DNA from: Deinococcus frigens DSM 12807
GTDB lineage: Bacteria; Deinococcota; Deinococci; Deinococcales; Deinococcaceae
Direction of reading: 5' to 3'
Length of the DNA: 12,628 nt
Assembly: GCF_000701425.1 (NCBI RefSeq)
Contig: NZ_JNIW01000079.1
Coordinates: forward strand, 1-12,628
The notes under the pieces were generated by a model, which saw nothing but the letters and a program-made list of their open reading frames with translations, ran no database searches and had not been told where the DNA came from. Numbering within the stretch: the first letter of the stretch is position 1; the number at the start of each line of letters is the position of its first letter. The translations under genes were made by a program, and so were the position numbers. Shown one piece after another: positions 1 to 7,970 of this stretch.

Positions 1-253
1 GACGATTAGCCCGGTTGAAGGCTTGCGTGTACGAGGGCAGACCGGGGCGGTCTGCCCTCAGATCACTCCACCAGACCGAGGGATACGCCTGCTTGTAGAT
101 CAAGCGTGCCAGCAAGAGAGCAATGAGCATGGCGTCGGTGACTTTCTGATGACGACACTTTTTGTGATCGCTGAAGTGCGTTTTGGCCCAGCGGTGAAGG
201 GTGCGAATGTTGCGCCGACGGCCTAAACTGTGGTGGAGACGATATCTAGCCAT
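1..253 (-). CDS. IS982-like transposase, N-terminal part (runs off the window)
   Basis: The minus strand is open from an ATG at 253 to the window edge, giving 84 residues without a stop. The N-terminus is basic (MARYRLHHSLGRRRN). It is followed by a hydrophobic helix (TDAMLIALLLARLIY, about residues 40-54) and a segment ending LPSYTQAFNRANR. A short helical N-terminal region leading to a 'P-S-x-T-x-F-N-R' stretch resembles the region before the DDE domain in IS982-family transposases. The catalytic residues lie outside the window, so the family call is an inference and IS5- or IS4-type relatives are possible. A GAGA stretch 4 bases before the ATG could be a weak ribosome binding site. The gene lies just past the rnr terminator on the same strand. 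The element end must lie to the right of 253, but no certain terminal repeat was identified. Confidence 0.6.
   Translation of the reverse strand, partial: MARYRLHHSLGRRRNIRTLHRWAKTHFSDHKKCRHQKVTDAMLIALLLARLIYKQAYPSVWWSDLRADRPGLPSYTQAFNRANR
33..59. repeat. 11-bp perfect inverted repeat inside the transposase gene
   Basis: GAGGGCAGACC at 33-43 and GGTCTGCCCTC at 49-59 are perfect inverted repeats with a 5-base spacer. The repeat lies inside the transposase reading frame and encodes part of RADRPGLPS. No T-run follows on either strand, so it is not a standard terminator. Confidence 0.5.
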
Positions 254-261
254 ATCGTCTC
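236..261 (-). repeat. 10-bp perfect inverted repeat over the transposase start codon
   Basis: GAGACGATAT at 236-245 and ATATCGTCTC at 252-261 are perfectly complementary, with a 6-base spacer. In the minus-strand mRNA the GAGA stretch and the first two bases of the AUG (253-251) fall in the stem. Folding would hide the translation start. A third partial copy, ATCGTCT, sits at 269-275. It could equally be a palindromic protein-binding site. Confidence 0.6.
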
Positions 262-347
262 AATTTTTATCGTCTGGGAGCGGGAAAATCTACTCTGACT
301 CAAGCCCTAAACGGGGTATGTTATCGGAATACCTGAAGCTGAGCACG

Positions 348-393
348 AAAAACGCGGCCCAGAGGTATCCAGAGAGTCCGGGGGCCGCGCTTT
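348..393 (-). terminator. Rho-independent terminator of rnr
   Basis: On the minus strand CGCGGCCC (389-382) and GGGCCGCG (360-353) form an 8-bp GC stem, followed directly by five Ts (352-348). The stem can extend at its base through a G-T pair and A-T pairs. The loop is 21 bases. It begins about 20 bases after the rnr stop codon and separates rnr from the transposase. Confidence 0.8.
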
Positions 394-410
394 CGAGATT
401 CAATCTGGGT

Positions 411-3400
411 TTACTCCGGGCCGCCCGTTCCCCGGCGGCCCCGGCGGCGACGGCGGCGCTTGGCGTCGTCACCCTGGGCGGCTGAGGCCTGTGCAGGAGC
501 CGACTGTGCCTGAGCTTGCGGCTGCGCGGTCTGGCCCTGGGCGTTGCCTCCGCGCTGGCCCTGCGGGCGGCCATGCGGGCGTGAGACCGCTCCACGGTCG
601 TTGCTGCCGCGCGCCGCCGCTCCCCGGTTGTTGCCGCCGCGCTCCTGCACGCCGCGCCCGCCCCGGCCCGAGTCGCGGCGGCCACCGCCGTCATTGCCGT
701 CCTCGGGGGGCATGTTCTCCAGCGTCCAGTCGCCGAAATACATGCGCTGAACGGTGATGTTCACGGGGCGCAGGTGCTCGTTGCGGGGGCGCTCCAGCGT
801 GACCACGCGCCGCGCGCCGCGCCGGGAACCGGATGCGCTGCTGCCTCCACCAGTGCTGCTGCTGCCATCCTCGCCGCCGCCATTGCCGTCCATGCGGACG
901 CCGCCGAAGGTGCGGGGCTGACCGCCCGGCTGGCCCCGGCCCCCGCCCTGGCCGCCCCGTCCGCGTCCGCCCTGGCGGGGGGAGGCGTCGGCGGAGGACG
1001 AGGCGGCGGGCGCGGGGTCGTCGAGCGTGAACTTGCGCGGCTCGCTGACGGGAAGATTCTGTAACTTCTCGCGCTTTTCCTGCTCGCGGTCCTCGCGGCG
1101 GCGGGCGCGCACTTTGACGGGTGAATCCATATCGTTCTCCTCGTTGAAATTGCCGGGCCTGTAGTCCGGGTCGGTGGGGTCCGCCATCGTGAAATCGGTC
1201 TGACGGGCCAGCGGTTTGACGCTGCTGATGGTGACGTTCACGCTGTCGCCCAGGCGGTAGCTCTTGCCCCGGCTGCGGCCCCGCAACATCTGCGCGTCCT
1301 CCAGATACACGTAATAGTCGTCGTCCAGGTTGCTGATGTGGAGCTTGCCCTCCACGCCGTTGTCCAGGGCCACGTACAGGCCGCTGGCGACGACGCCGGA
1401 CACGTTGCCGGGGAAGGACTCGCCCAGGTGCTCCTGCGCCCATTTGGCCTGATAGTACTTGGTCAGGTCACGCTCGGCCTCGGAGGCGGTGCGTTCGCGT
1501 TCGCTGGTGTGGTCGCCCATGCCCGGCAGGCGGCCCTGAAGCTGCGCCACCTCACGGTTGCCCGCCACCAGGGAACCGCTCAGGATGCCCTTGATCACGC
1601 GGTGGACCAGCAGATCGGGATAGCGGCGAATGGGGGACGTGAAGTGCAGGTACTCGTCAAAGGCCAGTCCGAAGTGGCCCAGGTTCTCGCCCGAGTACTT
1701 GGCCTGCTGCATGGAGCGCAGCAATAGCGTGTTCACGACGCTCTCGCGGTTGGTGCCGCGCACTTCCTTGAGCACGGCCTGGTACGCCTGCGGCGTCGGC
1801 TCGCCGCCGGGGAAGGCGAAGCCCAGCCGCCCGATGGCCGCCGTTACGTCCTGGAAGCGTTGCAGCGTGGGTTCCTCGTGAATGCGAAACAACGCTGGAA
1901 TCTCGCGCTGGATGAGAAAGTGGGCCACCACCTTGTTGGCCAGCAGCATCAGATCCTCGATCATGCCGCGCGCCGTTTCTTCGCGGATCGGGATCAGTTC
2001 CATGCGCCCGTCCTTGCCCACGTCCACCTTGACCTCGCGCAGCTTGAAGTCCAGAGACCCCTCGCGCAAACGCTTCTGGCGCAGTTTGGAGGTGATCTTC
2101 AGGAGCAGGTGCAGGTCACCCTCCAGATTGCGGGCCGCCTCGGGCAGCGTCGCGGTGGCCTCGCTGTACGCCTGAACCTCGTCGTAGGTCAGGCGTGCCT
2201 TGGAGTTGATGACGCTGGGCGCAATCTTGACGTCCAGAATCTCGCCCTCGGCGGATAGCTCGATCAGGGCCGTCAGGGTCAGGCGGTCCTGGTCCGGCAC
2301 CAGGCTGCACACGCCGTTGCTGAGGTGTTCGGGCAGCATGGGCAGCACGCGGCCCGGCAGATACACGCTGGTAGCGCGGGCGAAGGCTTCCTCGTCCAGC
2401 GGGGTGCCCTCCTGCACGTAATGGCTGACGTCGGCGATATGCACGCCCACCACGAAGTTGCCCTCGGGCGTGGGCTGAATGTGAATGGCGTCGTCGAAGT
2501 CCTTGGCGTCGCGCCCGTCCACCGTAAATATGTTGTACTCGCGCAGGTCCAGTCGGCCCTTGAGGGCAGCGGCGGGAATCTCGACCGGGATGGCCTCGGC
2601 CTGCTCGGTCACCGGCCCGGGGAAGTCGCCGCGTAATCCGAATTTAACGATCACCGCTTCCGTCTCGGTCTCGGGATCGTCCTCGGCCCCCAGCACGCGC
2701 GTGACCTGGCCGAACACCTCGTCCTCGCCGGTATTCTCGGGCCAGAACAGCTCGGTGACGACCCGTGCCCCCGCCTCTAATTCCTCGATGCCCTCGGGCA
2801 GCACGAGGATGCGGTGGCGTGCGCGGTGGTCATCGGGCTTGAGGATCGGGTGGCCGTGACTGTATTCCAGCGTGCCCACCAGTTGCTTGTAGGCGCGCTG
2901 CACGATGCGGACCACGCTGGCGCGCGGGCTGCCGTCGCCCTTCTGGCCGCGCCGGGGGCCGCCGCCGCGTCCACTGTCGCCCCGGCCTTCCATCCTGACC
3001 AGCACGATATCGCCGTTCCAGGCTTCCAGGGTCTGCTCGGCGGGCACGTAAAAGTCGTCGCCGCCGCTGTCGGGAATGACGAAGCCGAAGCCCGCCGCCG
3101 ACGCCTGGAAGCGCCCGCGCACCAGGCTCATGGCTTCCGGCAGCCCGTAGGTCTTCTTGCGGGTGCGGATGACCTGGCCCTCGTCCGTCAGCGTGTCCAG
3201 CAGCTCTTCCAGCTCGCGCCAGCCGCCGATTCGGTTGATGGCCTGCCGGGTAAAGGTGCGCTCCAGATCGCGCACATGCACGGGCCGTCCCAGCTTGCGG
3301 AGCTGGGCGATGACCAGTTCGCGTTCGGGGCTGAGGGACTGGGCTTCTTCCTCTTCTTCAACGACTGCTTCCTGAGCAACGGACGCTTCGGGTAGAGCCT

Positions 3401-4340
3401 GCTCGACTGGAGCTGCCTCAGTCTGCGCGCGTCTGCCCCGACCCCCGCGTCCGCGTGGCCTGGGGTCCGGCTGCATCTCGGAGGCCTGCTGCACGGCCAC
3501 CGTTGAATCCACCGCCGGGACGGCCTCGGAGGCAGACACGATCTGCACCGCTCGCGTCGCTTCCGGCTCGATCTCCACCGCTTCCACGCCGCTCAGCATT
3601 TCGGGCAGGGGCGAACCCGACAGCGCCTTTTTACGGCCCCGAGTCTTCTTGGGTACTTCCAGAATCAACGGCCCGTCGGTCTGAAGGGCCTGACCGCGGA
3701 TTGTTCCGGACTGCGCTGCTTCCAGCAGGGCCGGTTCAGTCTGCTTGGGCTGGCGTCCCCGTCGGGCGGGCCTGAGGGTCGCCGACTCCTGGATGGTTTG
3801 CTCCGCCACGACTTCCATCACGGGCGTTTCCATCACGGGCGGCCCTGCGGGGGCATCCACAACAGGCTCAACCGGCGTGGCTCTGCGGCCCCGGCGTTTG
3901 GGCGTTTCGGCTGCTGCCAACTCGGCGGGCGCTTTCGCGGTGGCCTCAGCTTCGAAGGCTGGAGCCTTGCGCGTTCGCCTGGGCTTTTCAGCCGGTGCCT
4001 CGGCCCGAACGGGCGCTTTTCTGGCCGCTCCGGGCCGCGTCGCCTTCCCGGCCTTCGGTGCCGCCTCGGCTTGAGGTGGCTCGTTTAGGACCACTTCCGT
4101 ACTGGCCGCCTCACCCGCCGCTTCAGGCTGAGCCTTGGGCTTGCGGGGCGCGGTTTTCTTTCTGGCTGGCGCTGGCTGGCCCGCGGTTGCGGCGGGCTGC
4201 TGTTGCGTGGTGCTGGTTGCGGCGTCTGCCGCTGGGGGCGCGATCTTTTTAGACCGCTGGCCTGTCTTCTTCACTGGCTTCTGGACTTCGGCGCTGGGCT
4301 GCTTGACCTGCGCCGCGTCCTGCTTTTTTACTTTAGGCAT
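411..4340 (-). CDS. rnr: Ribonuclease R (RNB family) with long low-complexity N- and C-terminal extensions
   Basis: This is a 3'-to-5' exoribonuclease that degrades structured RNA. It has 1309 residues, against about 750-820 for usual RNase R. Residues 1-335 are an Ala/Pro/Lys/Glu-rich extension with scattered basic RGR or KK patches. A winged helix (about 337-400) and cold-shock-like domains (about 404-560) follow. The RNB core (about 595-920) has VDGRDAKDFDDA, whose D608, D614, D616 and D617 match the metal-binding aspartates of the family, and TSPIRRYPD near 901-909. An S1 domain spans about 975-1052. Residues 1060-1309 form a Gly/Arg/Asn/Gln-rich tail ending in a six-arginine run. An AGGTG lies 5 bases before the ATG at 4340 and supports that start. 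The core is complete, so activity is expected. The extensions probably add RNA or partner binding, which is inference. Confidence 0.93.
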   Translation of the reverse strand: MPKVKKQDAAQVKQPSAEVQKPVKKTGQRSKKIAPPAADAATSTTQQQPAATAGQPAPARKKTAPRKPKAQPEAAGEAASTEVVLNEPPQAEAAPKAGKATRPGAARKAPVRAEAPAEKPRRTRKAPAFEAEATAKAPAELAAAETPKRRGRRATPVEPVVDAPAGPPVMETPVMEVVAEQTIQESATLRPARRGRQPKQTEPALLEAAQSGTIRGQALQTDGPLILEVPKKTRGRKKALSGSPLPEMLSGVEAVEIEPEATRAVQIVSASEAVPAVDSTVAVQQASEMQPDPRPRGRGGRGRRAQTEAAPVEQALPEASVAQEAVVEEEEEAQSLSPERELVIAQLRKLGRPVHVRDLERTFTRQAINRIGGWRELEELLDTLTDEGQVIRTRKKTYGLPEAMSLVRGRFQASAAGFGFVIPDSGGDDFYVPAEQTLEAWNGDIVLVRMEGRGDSGRGGGPRRGQKGDGSPRASVVRIVQRAYKQLVGTLEYSHGHPILKPDDHRARHRILVLPEGIEELEAGARVVTELFWPENTGEDEVFGQVTRVLGAEDDPETETEAVIVKFGLRGDFPGPVTEQAEAIPVEIPAAALKGRLDLREYNIFTVDGRDAKDFDDAIHIQPTPEGNFVVGVHIADVSHYVQEGTPLDEEAFARATSVYLPGRVLPMLPEHLSNGVCSLVPDQDRLTLTALIELSAEGEILDVKIAPSVINSKARLTYDEVQAYSEATATLPEAARNLEGDLHLLLKITSKLRQKRLREGSLDFKLREVKVDVGKDGRMELIPIREETARGMIEDLMLLANKVVAHFLIQREIPALFRIHEEPTLQRFQDVTAAIGRLGFAFPGGEPTPQAYQAVLKEVRGTNRESVVNTLLLRSMQQAKYSGENLGHFGLAFDEYLHFTSPIRRYPDLLVHRVIKGILSGSLVAGNREVAQLQGRLPGMGDHTSERERTASEAERDLTKYYQAKWAQEHLGESFPGNVSGVVASGLYVALDNGVEGKLHISNLDDDYYVYLEDAQMLRGRSRGKSYRLGDSVNVTISSVKPLARQTDFTMADPTDPDYRPGNFNEENDMDSPVKVRARRREDREQEKREKLQNLPVSEPRKFTLDDPAPAASSSADASPRQGGRGRGGQGGGRGQPGGQPRTFGGVRMDGNGGGEDGSSSTGGGSSASGSRRGARRVVTLERPRNEHLRPVNITVQRMYFGDWTLENMPPEDGNDGGGRRDSGRGGRGVQERGGNNRGAAARGSNDRGAVSRPHGRPQGQRGGNAQGQTAQPQAQAQSAPAQASAAQGDDAKRRRRRRGRRGTGGPE

Positions 4341-4365
4341 TCACGCACCTGGTTACTCAGGACGC

Positions 4366-4455
4366 GCCCGTGGGGGTGATGTCGTGGGCGCACACTGATC
4401 CGGCCTGACGTTGTGCTCTGGCGCTGGGATCGGCGCATGCGGCCCGCCCACGGGC
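4366..4455 (-). repeat. Long-range 9-bp inverted repeat in the rnr leader
   Basis: GCCCGTGGG at 4366-4374 and CCCACGGGC at 4447-4455 are perfectly complementary and separated by 72 bases. The 3' arm in the mRNA ends 25 bases before the rnr ATG. If transcription starts near 4547, both arms are in the message and could close a domain next to the ribosome binding site. Confidence 0.4.
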
Positions 4456-4553
4456 AACTGGTTATCGCTTCCTCGGGTTTGCGCCTTCTTTTGCCACGGC
4501 CCTCTGCTCGGGGCCAGTCTGGCGGCGCTGTCCTGAAACCCGGCAGCCAGGGC

Positions 4554-4559
4554 AGCATA
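4554..4559 (-). promoter_or_regulatory. Candidate -10 box for rnr
   Basis: TATGCT on the minus strand fits TANNNT. A TTGCGT upstream is only about 14 bases away, shorter than ideal for a -35. This is the best candidate seen in the region, but it is weak. It would give a leader of about 210 bases. Confidence 0.25.
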
Positions 4560-4634
4560 ACACGGCGCACCTGACGCAACCCTCACGCAAGGCATCTTTT
4601 GCGCGCCTGGTATGGAGGGTCAGGAAGGCGGAAC

Positions 4635-4675
4635 ACAAAAGCGCCCCAACCTCGCCTGGAGATTGGGGACGCTTT
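4635..4675 (-). terminator. Rho-independent terminator of the glycine-zipper gene
   Basis: On the minus strand AAGCGTCCCCAA (4674-4663) pairs with TTGGGGCGCTT (4649-4639), with one bulged T, followed by TTTTGTG. It starts about 14 bases after the stop codon of the gene at 4689-5306 and separates it from rnr. Confidence 0.8.
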
Positions 4676-4688
4676 ACAGCTCGCTGCT

Positions 4689-5306
4689 TTACATGCGGCG
4701 GGCGTCCATCGTGTTCTCGTCCACGAACTCGCCGCCGTGGCGCTTGGCGGCCTCGGCCACCACGTCGTAAGGTACGGCGTCCTCAACGGCCACAGCGCGG
4801 CCGCCGGTATTCACGGTGTCGTGCATGCGGGTGTAGTAATCGTCATTGACGCCGTAGGAACCGTAATCGTCACCTGCCGTACGGCCATCGTGGTTCTCGT
4901 CCACCCCTGCCGCGCCGCCCGCTGCCCCAACTGCCGCGCCCACACCTGCGCCCAGCGCGGCCATGCCCAGTACCACTGGAATGGCCAGCCCGCCGGTGGC
5001 GACGGTGGCCCCGATGCCTGCCACGGTGCCTGCGGTGCCCAGCAGTCCAGCGCCCGCACCGACGACTGCCCCCACGCCTGTCCCCTTGACTGCGCCCGCG
5101 CCTGCGTCTTCGGCAGCGGCACCGGCCTCACCGTCACCAAGAGTGTTGTCGTAAGTGCGGACATCGCTGCCCGCTGCCGAGCTGTCCATTTCACCGTGGC
5201 GTCCGTAGGTCGAGGTGCCCATCGTCGGGGCTACCACACCTTTCTGTTGCAGCTCAGCAATGAAAGCGTCAGCCTGCGATGTCGTCGGGAAAAGAATGTG
5301 TTTCAT
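4689..5306 (-). CDS. Glycine-zipper protein of unknown function
   Basis: This 205-residue protein has three parts. Residues 1-25 ([20 protein letters not shown] and on) form a short alpha/beta unit resembling the start of general stress protein 17M / YflT-like domains, where a sequence element is followed by a helix. Residues 68-134 are almost entirely Gly, Ala and Val with repeated GxxxG spacing, which suggests a pair of packed membrane helices of the glycine-zipper type. Residues 138-165 are Asp/Tyr-rich. Residues 168-195 ([16 protein letters not shown] and on) look like a second small alpha/beta unit. The start at 5306 was chosen because MKHILF fits this fold. An in-frame ATG at 5342 would add 12 residues without clear features. 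Neither start has a well-placed Shine-Dalgarno. It is a single-gene unit with its own terminator. The real role is unknown; stress or envelope association is only a guess from composition. Confidence 0.75.
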   Translation of the reverse strand: MKHILFPTTSQADAFIAELQQKGVVAPTMGTSTYGRHGEMDSSAAGSDVRTYDNTLGDGEAGAAAEDAGAGAVKGTGVGAVVGAGAGLLGTAGTVAGIGATVATGGLAIPVVLGMAALGAGVGAAVGAAGGAAGVDENHDGRTAGDDYGSYGVNDDYYTRMHDTVNTGGRAVAVEDAVPYDVVAEAAKRHGGEFVDENTMDARRM

Positions 5307-5380
5307 GTCACCCAGTGTGGGGGTGCCCAGGCAGGCGAACATGAGACAATTTCAAACAGACATTTCGCTGATCCTGAGTT

Positions 5381-5396
5381 GACCTGTAGGCAGGTC
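5381..5396. repeat. 6-bp inverted repeat between pdxY and the glycine-zipper gene
   Basis: GACCTG, four bases, then CAGGTC form a perfect palindromic hairpin 15 bases after the pdxY stop on the minus strand and upstream of the next gene. No T-run follows, so it is either a weak terminator or an operator-like site. The sequence does not decide. Confidence 0.35.
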
Positions 5397-5410
5397 TCAT
5401 GTCCGTCAAG

Positions 5411-6322
5411 TCAGGCGATTCTGGTGGCGTCGTACACCTGGGTGGGGCGGGCAAACTCTTCCTGCGCGGCCACCAGCATGATCTCGCGGCTGCCCTGTTC
5501 GTGGGTGTGCTTCAGGAGGCCGTACAGCGCGCTCGTGGACAGGCTCAGGGCCGCCGCCACATCGCGCGTTTGCAGGTAGTGCCCGAAAAACAGCGCGGCG
5601 ATGGCGTCCCCGGTGCCGTTGCGCGGCGGGTCCAGCGGCAGCAATGGCGTGCGGCACAGCCACGCCCCGTCGTCGGTGACTGCCAGCGTCTCAATCCCGT
5701 CCACCGGGCCGTCGGCGCGCACCAGACTGGTGACCACCACGATCCGTGGGCCGCCCGCGTGCAGCCGCTCGCGCAGGACGTGGGCCGCCTCCAGCGCGCC
5801 TTGCAGGTTCTGCACCGTGCGCCCGGTTAGCAGTTCCAGCTCGAACTGGTTGGGGGTCAGGATGTCGGCGGCTCCCAGCGCCTGCGCCGCGATCAGGTCC
5901 GGCAACTCCGGGCGCACGAACACGCCGCGCCCCACGTCGCCCATGACCGGGTCGCAGCAGTACAGCGCCGCTGGATTGGCCTTCCGCACGCGCCGCACTG
6001 CCTCCACCACCGCCGCCACCGTGCCGCCCGAACCCATGTAGCCGCTGAGTACGCCTGCGCACCCGCCCAGCACGCTGCGCGCCTCGATGCCGTCCACCAG
6101 GTCCGCGATCTGCTCGGGCGGAAAGACCGCCCCGGTCCACGCGCCGTAGCCGGTGTGGTTGGAGAACTGCACGGTGTTGATGGCCCAGACCTCGATGCCC
6201 AGGCGCTGGAGCGGAAATACGGCGGCGGCGTTGCCAACATGCCCAAAGCTGACCCACGACTGGATGCTCAGGACGTTCAGGGGCTGGCGCATGGGCGTGG
6301 GGGCCGGATCGGAAAGGGTCAT
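5411..6322 (-). CDS. pdxY: Pyridoxal kinase PdxY
   Basis: This 303-residue protein phosphorylates pyridoxal with ATP to give pyridoxal 5'-phosphate in the vitamin B6 salvage pathway, in the cytoplasm. It matches the PdxY/PdxK branch of the ribokinase fold. Visible blocks are [20 protein letters not shown] (18-37), [16 protein letters not shown] (49-64), VLSGYMGS (91-98), CDPVMGD (123-129), [12 protein letters not shown] (156-167) and [10 protein letters not shown] (236-245). The last holds the catalytic Asp239 and the anion hole. The length is slightly above the usual 285-290 because of about 12 extra N-terminal residues. The ATG at 6322 has no Shine-Dalgarno but has TATTCT 7 bases upstream, which supports a leaderless start there. 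An internal ATG at 6292 is the alternative. It appears to be a single-gene unit. Confidence 0.92.
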   Translation of the reverse strand: MTLSDPAPTPMRQPLNVLSIQSWVSFGHVGNAAAVFPLQRLGIEVWAINTVQFSNHTGYGAWTGAVFPPEQIADLVDGIEARSVLGGCAGVLSGYMGSGGTVAAVVEAVRRVRKANPAALYCCDPVMGDVGRGVFVRPELPDLIAAQALGAADILTPNQFELELLTGRTVQNLQGALEAAHVLRERLHAGGPRIVVVTSLVRADGPVDGIETLAVTDDGAWLCRTPLLPLDPPRNGTGDAIAALFFGHYLQTRDVAAALSLSTSALYGLLKHTHEQGSREIMLVAAQEEFARPTQVYDATRIA

Positions 6323-6329
6323 AAGAATC

Positions 6330-6335
6330 AGAATA
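6330..6335 (-). promoter_or_regulatory. -10 box of a leaderless pdxY transcript
   Basis: TATTCT on the minus strand lies 7 bases before the pdxY ATG, where a -10 box must be if transcription starts at the start codon. A pyrimidine-rich TTTCTC 16 bases further upstream is a poor -35. Leaderless mRNAs with this arrangement are well known in Deinococcus. Confidence 0.5.
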
Positions 6336-6478
6336 GGGCGTGGGGGAGGAGGAGAAAGCGGATGTTTCCACCGGGCAGGCGTGTAGGTCGGCTTTGCGGC
6401 GTTCGAGAGCCGCCGCCACGGTTGGACCCCTCAAAGTGCTTCGCGCTCAGCTCTCTTTGAAAAGAATCAAGTTTTCTT

Positions 6479-7453
6479 TTATTCAGCGTCCAGATCGAGG
6501 CTAAACGGCTTTTTCAACCCTGCTTCTGCCGTGGTGCGGGCGATGGCGGGGGCGTGATTCAGGGCAAGGATGGCGCGGTACGTTCGCACGGCCAGTTCAC
6601 GGTCCCCCAGCGCGTCGCGCACCTGCCCCAGCCGGGCCAGCACCAGTCCGGCCAGACTGCGGGGCAGATCGTCCGTGAGGGCGTGGGCGGCGCGCTCCAG
6701 CAGCTCGCGGGCCGCCGCCAGATCGCCCACGGCCAGATAGATTCCGGCGGCGGCGGCGGACAGCTCGGCCCCCGGCGTCACACGGTCCCCAGTCTCGCGG
6801 TCCAGCGCGGCCAGCAAAGCGTTCAGATCATCGTCCTCGCGCAGTTGCCACGCGCGGTCTGCCAGGGCACGTAGGCGGCTGGTTTCGCCGGGGGCAAAGC
6901 CTGTCAGATCAGGCAGGCGGGCGTTTGGCAGCAACTCCAGCAGTCCCGGCAGATCGTCCAGCGGCGCGAGGACCACGCCGGATTGCCCGGCCAGTTTTGC
7001 GGCCAGTTCCGAGAGCCGCCGCTCCCGCCAGTGCGTCCCCGGTCCCTCGTCCAGCGCGGCGCGGGTGGCGGCGTGATAGGCACGGGCAGCGTTAAGCACA
7101 TCACCCCCCACCACCTGGGCCGGGGTCATCGGCGTGGTGACCAGCGCGGCGAATCCGCGTTCGACCCCCGCCGCCTCTCTTAACCGTTCGCGGCCCTGCG
7201 GGTACTGGCTCAGAAAGCCCTGAAGCTGCCCGTGTTCGGCCTCGGCCCAGGCCCAGTCCGCCGTGAAGCCGTCGCGGATGCCGATCCGGGCGGCGGGCAG
7301 CGCGTCACACAGCGGGTGATCGGGGTCTGCGTCGCTGGCCCACAGCACCTCTGCCGCGCCCAGATGACGCAGGATTTCCACCACGGTCCCGGCGTTGTAC
7401 TGCGGATGCAGCCGCAGTAGATCGCCCAGATCAGGCAGCAGCGTGAGGCTCAT
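6479..7453 (-). CDS. Unknown protein with C-terminal TPR-like repeats
   Basis: This 324-residue protein is not firmly recognised. It has no signal peptide or membrane segment, so it is probably cytoplasmic. Residues 228-310 contain helix pairs of TPR type, such as [22 protein letters not shown] and [21 protein letters not shown]. Residues 12-175 have a weak resemblance to TraB/DUF5694-like proteins: [24 protein letters not shown] near the start, [14 protein letters not shown] at 141-154 and [16 protein letters not shown] at 160-175, where those families have a GxGH-type stretch. The key histidine is absent here. Its ATG overlaps the stop of the PH-domain gene by 4 bases, so it is the last gene of the rel operon. 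No clear terminator follows; only a 6-bp TCAAAG/CTTTGA repeat is seen at 6431-6460. Confidence 0.8.
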   Translation of the reverse strand: MSLTLLPDLGDLLRLHPQYNAGTVVEILRHLGAAEVLWASDADPDHPLCDALPAARIGIRDGFTADWAWAEAEHGQLQGFLSQYPQGRERLREAAGVERGFAALVTTPMTPAQVVGGDVLNAARAYHAATRAALDEGPGTHWRERRLSELAAKLAGQSGVVLAPLDDLPGLLELLPNARLPDLTGFAPGETSRLRALADRAWQLREDDDLNALLAALDRETGDRVTPGAELSAAAAGIYLAVGDLAAARELLERAAHALTDDLPRSLAGLVLARLGQVRDALGDRELAVRTYRAILALNHAPAIARTTAEAGLKKPFSLDLDAE

Positions 7454-7970
7454 GCAACCACCCGTGCGCCGCGCCGCGCCAGCTCGGTCAGAAAGGCCTG
7501 GGGATCGGCAGGGGTCAGGAAATAATCGGCGTTGCCGGAATGCAGCAGCACGCCGCCCCGCGCCGCCGAGGCCGCAGCCCGCACCTGCCCGACTCCCCGT
7601 TCGTCATGCGCCAGCGTGAAATGCCCTGTTAGATAACCCGGTAGCCCAGTCCCGTAGGTGCGGACGCCCAGCACGCCGGAAGTCGGGCGGGCACTTAATC
7701 CGGGGTAGGGGATCCGGGTCTGGGCCAGCACCCGTTGAATCACCACGGCATCGGAGGTCAGGGCGTAGGCCAGGCGGCGCGGCGCGAGCCAGAACACGAC
7801 GAAGACGACCAGCGCCAGTGCGATCATCGCGCCCTGCAAGAGTGGAGTATTCGCCTCGTCTGGAATGAGCGCCACGGCAAAGATGAGCGCAGGCACGCCC
7901 CAGGTCACGCTGCGGAACAGGAGCGAGGCGGAGGACGCCGTCAGGGGAATATTCAGCGCAGACGCCCCAC

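Larger units (their letters stand above)
4341..4634 (-). other. Upstream region and probable 5' leader of rnr
   Basis: No convincing gene lies between the rnr start and the terminator of the next gene. Minus-strand frames here lack family features. What it holds is a possible -10 box near 4554-4559, a perfect 9-bp inverted repeat (GCCCGTGGG at 4366-4374, CCCACGGGC at 4447-4455) and the rnr ribosome binding site at about 4346-4350. Confidence 0.5.

Noticed and set aside
691..1443. A 250-codon open frame in another minus-strand frame within rnr
   Set aside because: It overlaps the S1 domain and tail of RNase R; its Arg/Gly/Pro-rich translation is a frame shadow of the GC-rich tail.
4353..4595. 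A possible 80-codon leader protein upstream of rnr on the minus strand
   Set aside because: No ribosome binding site or family features; the region is better explained as leader and promoter DNA.
4599..5579. A 326-codon open frame on the plus strand
   Set aside because: It runs through a terminator, opposite the glycine-zipper gene and into the 3' end of pdxY. Its composition (many Cys, His, Arg) is that of a shadow frame.
6431..6460. TCAAAG/CTTTGA inverted repeat after the last gene of the rel operon, considered as a terminator
   Set aside because: The stem is only 6 bp with an 18-base loop, and no T-run follows on the minus strand.
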